Below, one piece after another: positions 58,339-64,000 of a stretch of DNA of 64,000 bases. The stretch is from PMNU01 sp035479375. Lineage in GTDB: Bacteria; Patescibacteriota; Saccharimonadia; Saccharimonadales; UBA4665. The stretch spans positions 62,001-126,000 of the forward strand of contig DATIIT010000004.1 of NCBI GenBank assembly GCA_035479375.1. Direction: 5' to 3'. Position numbers and translations under genes: made by a program. Within the stretch, counting starts at the first letter, position 1, and every line of letters begins with the position of its first letter. The notes beneath the pieces were generated by a model. That model made no database searches and was not told the origin of the DNA. It was given only the letters and a program-made list of their open reading frames with translations.

Positions 58339-60090
58339 ATGGAAAATTACCCCGCCATCCGGGCATTTTTGAGCTACGTTGGCCGGTTTAAGGGTGCGTT
58401 TTGGCTGACGTCTAGCGTGTTCGCCATGTCCAACCTGGTGATTGCCACCATACCGTGGCTCATTGGGCGGCTGGCGCAAAGTTTGAGCCACCACAACCAG
58501 CACATCATCTTGTGGACGGCCTTGTTAATTGTGGCCAGCGTCGGCCACGACTTCTTGTGGCGCGGCGGCGAAGTGCTGATTCTAAAGCTGATCATCTGGC
58601 GCAACAACCGCTTCGACGACGTCGTGTTTGAGGCCATTGTGCAGCAGCCATACGGCTATTTTGTAGACAAATTTACTGGCAAAATCAGCAGCTACGCCAA
58701 CCGGCTGGGCAACGAATACCGCAGCCTCATGGACAGCTGCTTTGAAAGCTACATTAACCTGGTGGTGGCCATGCCGGTGATCGCCGCCACGATGTTCACG
58801 GTTAATATCTACACTGGCTGCATCTTTGTGGCGTCGGTGCTCATGATGTTCGTGCTGGGCCGCAAGCTCGCCCAGCTGGCTGCCGTGGCCGAGCGCCGCA
58901 AAACAGATACCGAGTCCAACCTCCACGGCCACATCGTGGACGCCATCGCCAACTTTGTGAGCATCAAAGCCTACGGCAGCGAGCGCCGCGAAACCCGCCA
59001 CGTGCACGACAAGCGCAGCGAGCTGATCCGCGTGGCCGAGGCCTCCTGGAAGCGCGACATCTTCTTTTGGGGCGGCATGAGCCTGTTTGTGCGCTGGATT
59101 ATCTGGCCGGCCACCTTCATCGTGAACGTCTATTTATATGTGCACGGGCATATGGGCCTGGCGCAGATGACCACCTTCCTGGCCGCCATTGTGCTGTTCT
59201 CTAACTTCATATGGGAAGTTATCTGGAACGTGTCGCAGCTCAATATTAAGGTCGCCACCATCGAGGAAGCCTACCGTTACCTGTTTGGCACGCGCAACAT
59301 CTTTACCACGCCGCTGCCGCCGGCGCCCAAAGCGCTGCCGGAAACCGCGTTCAAGCAAGCGCTGGAGCTGCGCAACCTCTCCTTCGCCTACCCGGACAAG
59401 CCGGATGTGGAAGTGCTGCACGGCATCAACCTGGTCATTAAGCACGGCGAGCGCGTGGGCGTTGTGGGGCCGAGCGGCGGGGGCAAGTCTACCTTGCTCA
59501 AGCTGCTCTTGGGATATTACCCCGTGGCCGACGGCCAGCTGCTGCTAGACAACACGCCAATAGACACCCGCCAGCTCACCAACCTCACGGCCTATGTGCC
59601 GCAGGACACGGCCATGTTCCACCGTTCTATCAACGATAACATCGCTTACGGCAAGCCGGGCGCCAGCGAAGAGGCCATCCTGGCCGCTGCCAAAGCCGCC
59701 CAGGCGCACGGCTTTATTGGCGAGCTGGATGCCGGCTACGGCACGCTGGTGGGCGAGCGCGGCATCAAGCTATCTGGCGGGCAAAGACAACGCGTGGCCA
59801 TTGCCCGGGCAATCCTAAAAGACGCGCCGCTGCTCATGCTGGACGAAGCCACCTCCGCCCTAGACTCAGAAAGCGAGCAGCTCATCCAAACCGCGCTGTG
59901 GCGGCTCATGCAGGGCCGCACGGCCATTGTCATTGCCCACCGCTTATCAACAATCCAAAAAATGGACCGCATTTTGGTGCTGGATAAAGGTACAATCGTA
60001 GAGCAAGGCACGCACCGCCAGCTGCTAGACAGCGGCGGCATCTACGCCAAACTCTGGCAGCACCAAAGCGGCGGATTTATAGAGGAATAA
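58339..60090 (+). CDS. ABC exporter, fused TMD-NBD, second of the array
   Basis: 583 residues from the ATG at 58339 (MENYPAIRAFLSYVGRF), one base after the stop of the first gene; the longer frame overlaps that gene. Six spans, then Walker A GPSGGGKST, Q-loop YVPQDTAM, signature LSGGQRQR, Walker B LLMLDEATSALD, H-loop IAHRLST, C terminus YAKLWQHQSGGFIEE. Close relative of the other array members, mainly in the NBD. All expected catalytic residues, including the Walker B glutamate, are present. Confidence 0.93.
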   Translation: MENYPAIRAFLSYVGRFKGAFWLTSSVFAMSNLVIATIPWLIGRLAQSLSHHNQHIILWTALLIVASVGHDFLWRGGEVLILKLIIWRNNRFDDVVFEAIVQQPYGYFVDKFTGKISSYANRLGNEYRSLMDSCFESYINLVVAMPVIAATMFTVNIYTGCIFVASVLMMFVLGRKLAQLAAVAERRKTDTESNLHGHIVDAIANFVSIKAYGSERRETRHVHDKRSELIRVAEASWKRDIFFWGGMSLFVRWIIWPATFIVNVYLYVHGHMGLAQMTTFLAAIVLFSNFIWEVIWNVSQLNIKVATIEEAYRYLFGTRNIFTTPLPPAPKALPETAFKQALELRNLSFAYPDKPDVEVLHGINLVIKHGERVGVVGPSGGGKSTLLKLLLGYYPVADGQLLLDNTPIDTRQLTNLTAYVPQDTAMFHRSINDNIAYGKPGASEEAILAAAKAAQAHGFIGELDAGYGTLVGERGIKLSGGQRQRVAIARAILKDAPLLMLDEATSALDSESEQLIQTALWRLMQGRTAIVIAHRLSTIQKMDRILVLDKGTIVEQGTHRQLLDSGGIYAKLWQHQSGGFIEE

Positions 60091-60091
60091 T

Positions 60092-61873
60092 ATGAGTAAC
60101 CCCAACCCCCAACGAGCGAGCGCCGCAGCCACCAACTTGGCCGTGCGGCACTACGCCCGGCAAATTTGGCGCCACCGCAAGTATCTGCTGAGCGCAATTG
60201 TGCTGGTGGCGCTCGGCAACGTCTTTACGTCGTACCTGCCGCCGCTGGCCGTGGCCGCGCTTATCCGGCATTTTCCGCACACCGTACCTAGCCTGCACCA
60301 GCTCGCGCCGTACCTGCTGCTGTTTGGCGGCGCCTGGTTTTTGGGCGAGATGCTGTGGCGCGCCACCTTCCTATTGCTGTCGCGCGGTGAGTTCCGCGCC
60401 ATCAACGACCTCTACGTAGACGGCCTGGCCGAGCTGCAAAAGAAAGATATTGGTTTTTTCCACAACAACTTCGCCGGCTCGCTCACCAAAAAGACGCTGG
60501 CCTACGGCAAAAACTTTGAAAACTTTTTTGACACGCTCAACTTTAACGTTGGCGCCAATGTGCTGCCGCTGTTGTTTGTAGGCTTTGTGCTGTGGCGGTT
60601 TTCGCCGTGGCTGGTGGCGGCGCTGCTGGGCATGCTGGTGGGCGCCGGGGCGATTATTATGCCCCTGATCCGCAAGCGGCGGCGGCTGGTGGCCATCCGC
60701 GAAGACTCCAGCAACGTCATGGCCGGGCACGTGGCCGACGTCATTGGCAACATGGACGCCGTGCAGGCCTTTGCCCACCACGAATACGAGCAAAAACAGC
60801 ACGTGCACAACGTGCGCACCTACATGGACCTAGCGCTAAAGTCTTGGGATTACCACACCCTGCGCGTAGACATGTCCATTTCCCCGCTGTACGTCGGCGC
60901 CAACGTGCTCGGCCTGGCGCTGGCCGTGCTTTTAGGGCACAGTGCCAACCAAGTAGCCACCATTTTTGTGACGTTTAGCTACTTTGCTTCGGCCACGCGC
61001 ATTTTGTGGGAGTTTAACCAAACCTACCGCAACCTGGAAAACGCCATTGCCGAGGCCGCGCAGTTCACCGAGCTGCTGCTGGCGCCGCCGGCCATCCAGG
61101 AAGTGCCCAATGCCAAGCGTCTGCACGTCACCAAGGGCGAGGTCGATTTCCGCGGCGTGGACTTCTCGTACAAAAGTGGGCGGCCGTTGTTCCAGGGGCT
61201 TAACCTGCACATCCGGCCGGGCGAAAAAATCGCGCTGGTGGGGCACTCTGGTGGCGGCAAGTCTACCATTACTAAGCTGCTGCTGAGGTTTGTGGACATC
61301 CAAAACGGCGAGCTGCTGGTAGACGGCCAAAACATTGCCGCGGTGCGCATTACAGACCTGCGCCAAGCAATTGCCTACGTGCCGCAGGAGCCGGTGATGT
61401 TCCACCGCACCATTCGCGAAAACATCCGTTACGGCCGGTTGGACGCCAGCGACAAAGACGTCATTGAGGCCGCCAAGAAAGCTAACGCCCACGAGTTCAT
61501 CAGCAAATTGCCCGAGGGCTACGACACTTTGGTGGGCGAACGCGGCGTGAAGTTGTCTGGCGGCCAACGGCAGCGCGTGGCCATTGCCCGGGCGATCATC
61601 AAAAACGCGCCTATTTTGGTGCTGGACGAAGCCACTAGCGCGCTGGACAGTGAAAGCGAAAAGCTCATCCAAACCGCCCTGCGCGAGCTTATGGAAAAGC
61701 GCACCGCCATTGTCATTGCCCACCGCCTCAGCACCATCCAAAAAATGGACCGCATCATTGTGCTGGAAAACGGCGCCATTACCGAGCAAGGCACGCACGA
61801 CGAGCTGCGCGCCCACAATGGCACCTACGCCAAACTCTGGGCACACCAGAGCGGCGGGTTTATTGAGGAATAA
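60092..61873 (+). CDS. ABC exporter, fused TMD-NBD, third of the array
   Basis: 593 residues, start MSNPNPQRASAAATNLAVRH one base after the previous stop. Polar N terminus, six spans, Walker A GHSGGGKST, Q-loop YVPQEP, signature LSGGQRQR, Walker B ILVLDEATSALD, H-loop IAHRLST, end YAKLWAHQSGGFIEE. The 3' end overlaps the converging hypothetical gene by 14 bases. One transcription unit with the first two genes. Confidence 0.93.
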   Translation: MSNPNPQRASAAATNLAVRHYARQIWRHRKYLLSAIVLVALGNVFTSYLPPLAVAALIRHFPHTVPSLHQLAPYLLLFGGAWFLGEMLWRATFLLLSRGEFRAINDLYVDGLAELQKKDIGFFHNNFAGSLTKKTLAYGKNFENFFDTLNFNVGANVLPLLFVGFVLWRFSPWLVAALLGMLVGAGAIIMPLIRKRRRLVAIREDSSNVMAGHVADVIGNMDAVQAFAHHEYEQKQHVHNVRTYMDLALKSWDYHTLRVDMSISPLYVGANVLGLALAVLLGHSANQVATIFVTFSYFASATRILWEFNQTYRNLENAIAEAAQFTELLLAPPAIQEVPNAKRLHVTKGEVDFRGVDFSYKSGRPLFQGLNLHIRPGEKIALVGHSGGGKSTITKLLLRFVDIQNGELLVDGQNIAAVRITDLRQAIAYVPQEPVMFHRTIRENIRYGRLDASDKDVIEAAKKANAHEFISKLPEGYDTLVGERGVKLSGGQRQRVAIARAIIKNAPILVLDEATSALDSESEKLIQTALRELMEKRTAIVIAHRLSTIQKMDRIIVLENGAITEQGTHDELRAHNGTYAKLWAHQSGGFIEE

Positions 61874-62483
61874 CCCGCTGCGACAGCGCCGTGTGCGCTG
61901 CCCTGTATTTTACGTCCCACTCGTGCGTCGTCCCCACGCTCACCGGCACAGATGGGTTAGCCAGGATAACCGTTCTGTTAACATTATTGCCAAGGACGAG
62001 TCGCCGCCCGCCGTGCACAAACCGCCTTTCCCACCACGCCCTCATCTGGCGCTGTGGATACCCCAAGACCGCGTCCGGCCTTCCGGGCGCCATGGCGGTG
62101 ACAAGGTCAGCATACCCAAACACTGTGTCCGGCGGCGAAGACAAGACAAGGTGCGTAAACAACGCGCGCCCGAGCCATAGCGGGGTGCCTTCGCGGGCCG
62201 GCTGCGCCCTATGGGAGGCGTCTATGCCAGTATACGGCACCTCATTATACGGAAACGAAGACCGCCCCGCCCTGCCATACACCAAGACCTCTTGCGCGCC
62301 AAATAGCACACTCACCCTAGCAGGGTCGTCGGAGTTAGCGGCCGTGTTATAGTCCTGGGCAAGCAGCGCGCGCTGTGCCTCTGCCAGGTCGTCCGGTGAA
62401 AAAACAGGGCGCTCACCGTAATCTATGAGGTGCGCAAAATATGGGTTTCCCTCAATTCCAAGTAACTCTTCTCCGGCTGCCAT
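61860..62483 (-). CDS. Hypothetical protein
   Basis: 207 residues, no signal or span. Not recognised; segments such as GEELLGIEGNPYFAHLIDYG, FGAQEVLVYGRAGRSSFPYN and LVLSSPPDTVFGYADLVTAM suggest a mixed alpha/beta soluble domain. It reads against the exporter array, sits between the third and fourth exporter and shares a 37-base divergent promoter region with the fourth (TATGCT on its strand about 11 bases ahead of the ATG). Confidence 0.5.
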   Translation of the reverse strand: MAAGEELLGIEGNPYFAHLIDYGERPVFSPDDLAEAQRALLAQDYNTAANSDDPARVSVLFGAQEVLVYGRAGRSSFPYNEVPYTGIDASHRAQPAREGTPLWLGRALFTHLVLSSPPDTVFGYADLVTAMAPGRPDAVLGYPQRQMRAWWERRFVHGGRRLVLGNNVNRTVILANPSVPVSVGTTHEWDVKYRAAHTALSQRVIPQ

Positions 62484-62520
62484 CCGCCCAGTGTAGCATA
62501 TAGTATACTAGAGGGAACTA

Positions 62521-64000
62521 TGGGAGAAGACGTATCCGTTGACCGGTCTAGTATCCGTTTATTTTGGCAGGCTACCCTGCGTGCGCCGCGGCATTTGCTG
62601 TGGCTGGCGGCGCTGAGCCCTATTGGCAGTGTTTTTTTGAATACGGTGGTGCCGTTGTTTGTGGGCAAAATCCTGGCCAGTTTGGGGCACGGCAATGCGC
62701 CCACCATGCACTATGTGTGGTATTTTGGCGCGGCCGCGGCTATTGGGTTTACTTGTAACCGCATTGGTTTTGTGTCGTTTTTACGCTTACAGGCCGAGGT
62801 AATGCGGCTGCTGCAGGAGCAAGCCTTAGCCGCCCTGCTCAGGCGCAGCGTGGGCTTCCACAATAACAACGTTGGCGGCAAGCTGGTGTCCGACGCCATC
62901 GATTTTCCCAATGGTTTTGGCCAAGTGGTAAACGGCGTGGTCACCAACCTGCTGCCGCTGGGCATGATACTTTTAGCCGGCACGGCGGTCATTTTTAGCG
63001 AATCGTGGAAGCTTGGCCTGGTAATTTTGCTGATGACTGTTGTCACTATCGGCAGCGGCATATACGAGAGTAACCGGCGCTCTGGCTTGCGCCGGAACCG
63101 GCTCATCGTTACCAAAGACCTCACCAGCCACCTGGCAGACACCATTTTAAACGTCCAAACGGTAAAGACGTTTGCCCGCGAGGACGACGAGCTGCAGTCC
63201 CACGCTGTCTACGGCCGCAAACTTGCCGATATGCGCTTGCGCGACTGGGGCAAAGCCGCCCAAAACGGCAGCAACCGCGTTGCGGCGCTGCTGGTGATGC
63301 AGGCCGTCTTTGTAGTGGTGGTGCTCAGGCTGGTGCAGCATGACCCGGCGCTGCTGGGCATTGGCATTTTTGCGTTCTCGTTTACCATTACGCTCAGCAA
63401 CCGGCTGTTCGACATCAACAACATGCTGCGGGCGGCGGAGGACGGCCTGCTCATGGCCTCGCCAATGACCGAGATTTTACAGCAAGACATCGAGATCACC
63501 GACCGGCCGGGCGCCAAGGCATTGCAAGTGCCGCACGGCGCCATCGACCTCCAAAACGTCACCTTTGAATACCGTGACGAAACCACCGCCCAAACGGTAT
63601 TTGAAAAATTGAACGTGGCGATTAAAGCCGGCGAGAAAATCGGCCTGGTGGGGCCGAGCGGCGGCGGCAAGTCCACGCTCACCCGCTTGCTGCTGCGCTT
63701 TGAAGACATTGCCAGCGGCGAAATACTCATTGACGGGCAAAATGTGGCCGCGGTGACGCAGGCCTCGCTGCGCAGCAAAATTTCCTACGTGCCGCAGGAG
63801 CCGCTGTTGTTCCACCGCTCGGTGCGCGAAAATATCGCCTACGGCAGCCCGGGCGTGGCGCTGGCCAAAGTACGGCGCGCGGCCGGCCTGGCGCATGCCG
63901 ACGAGTTTATCGACAAGCTCAAAGACAGCTACGACACGGTGGTGGGCGAACGCGGCGTGAAGCTGTCTGGCGGCCAAAGGCAGCGCATTGCCATTGCCCG
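62521..64000 (+). CDS. ABC exporter, fused TMD-NBD, fourth of the array, 3' partial
   Basis: The frame is open to the window end; 493 codons are visible. The start is the ATG at 62521 (MGEDVSVDRSSIRLFWQATL), with AGAGGGA eight bases before and TATACT at 62505-62510. Six spans in about 20-310, then Walker A GPSGGGKST and Q-loop YVPQEP; the last visible residues are the signature motif SGGQRQRIAIAR. The membrane domain is more diverged from the first three than they are from each other. Its own promoter separates it from them. Confidence 0.9.

Overview
The window is 64 kb of compact, GC-rich bacterial chromosome that looks like a Patescibacteria/CPR genome, most plausibly Candidatus Saccharibacteria (inference). 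The grounds are: house-keeping genes split into short, overlapping operons; ribosomal and RNA proteins with low-complexity tails (S16, NusB, KH protein); rpsP and trmD close together without rimM; many single-span surface proteins with disordered N termini; no biosynthetic pathways; and a standard genetic code (TGA is used as a stop, e.g. at 5940-5942). Many genes start 6-9 bases after a TATACT/TATAAT-like -10 box, so leaderless transcripts seem common.

Layout. 1-3.5 kb: end of a metal ABC permease, a DUF1003 protein, the nickel superoxide dismutase pair sodX/sodN, an unknown alpha/beta-hydrolase-like protein and trmD. 3.6-13 kb (minus strand): KH protein, rpsP, acetyltransferases, rnc-NUDIX-nusB, rpmF, leuS, a nuclease-like protein. 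12.7-16.6 kb: ddl, cupin, membrane-anchored MurF-like ligase and a hydrolase, i.e. a peptidoglycan precursor block. 16.7-24.2 kb: two secreted-domain proteins, an ABC-2 exporter, a cache/HAMP/PAS histidine kinase with a periplasmic-binding protein. 24-42 kb: five unknowns, ArsR/VOC pair, CorA, NUDIX, RdgB, ligA, HtpX/LemA, a PBP5-like carboxypeptidase and four tRNAs. 42-53.5 kb: an RNB-dsRBD protein, FAD oxidase, a fifth tRNA, oligopeptide-binding protein, SecG, PepP, UvrC and peptide deformylase. 53.7-64 kb (plus strand): a large secreted glycosidase and four ABC exporters, three in one run behind a leader that carries a 19-codon ORF.

Three things stand out. (1) Two ~100-bp palindromic elements (20552-20648 and 46918-47017) share a 49-bp core but have unrelated, individually self-complementary outer arms and covarying inner stems; each sits just after a stop codon. 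(2) Behind tRNA-Ala(GGC) and tRNA-Leu(GAG), small accessory genes (unknown protein, toxin-antitoxin, small membrane proteins) lie between repeated tRNA-trailer/T-loop fragments and fragments of tRNA 3' ends, which looks like an array of tRNA-associated gene cassettes. (3) A 578-residue protein joins a degenerate RNase II/R catalytic domain to a dsRNA-binding domain.

Together the genes cover translation and RNA maturation, cell-wall assembly, sensing and export, as expected of a small host-associated cell with a large surface-exposed and exported repertoire. Functional names rest on motif recognition by eye; no database search was run.
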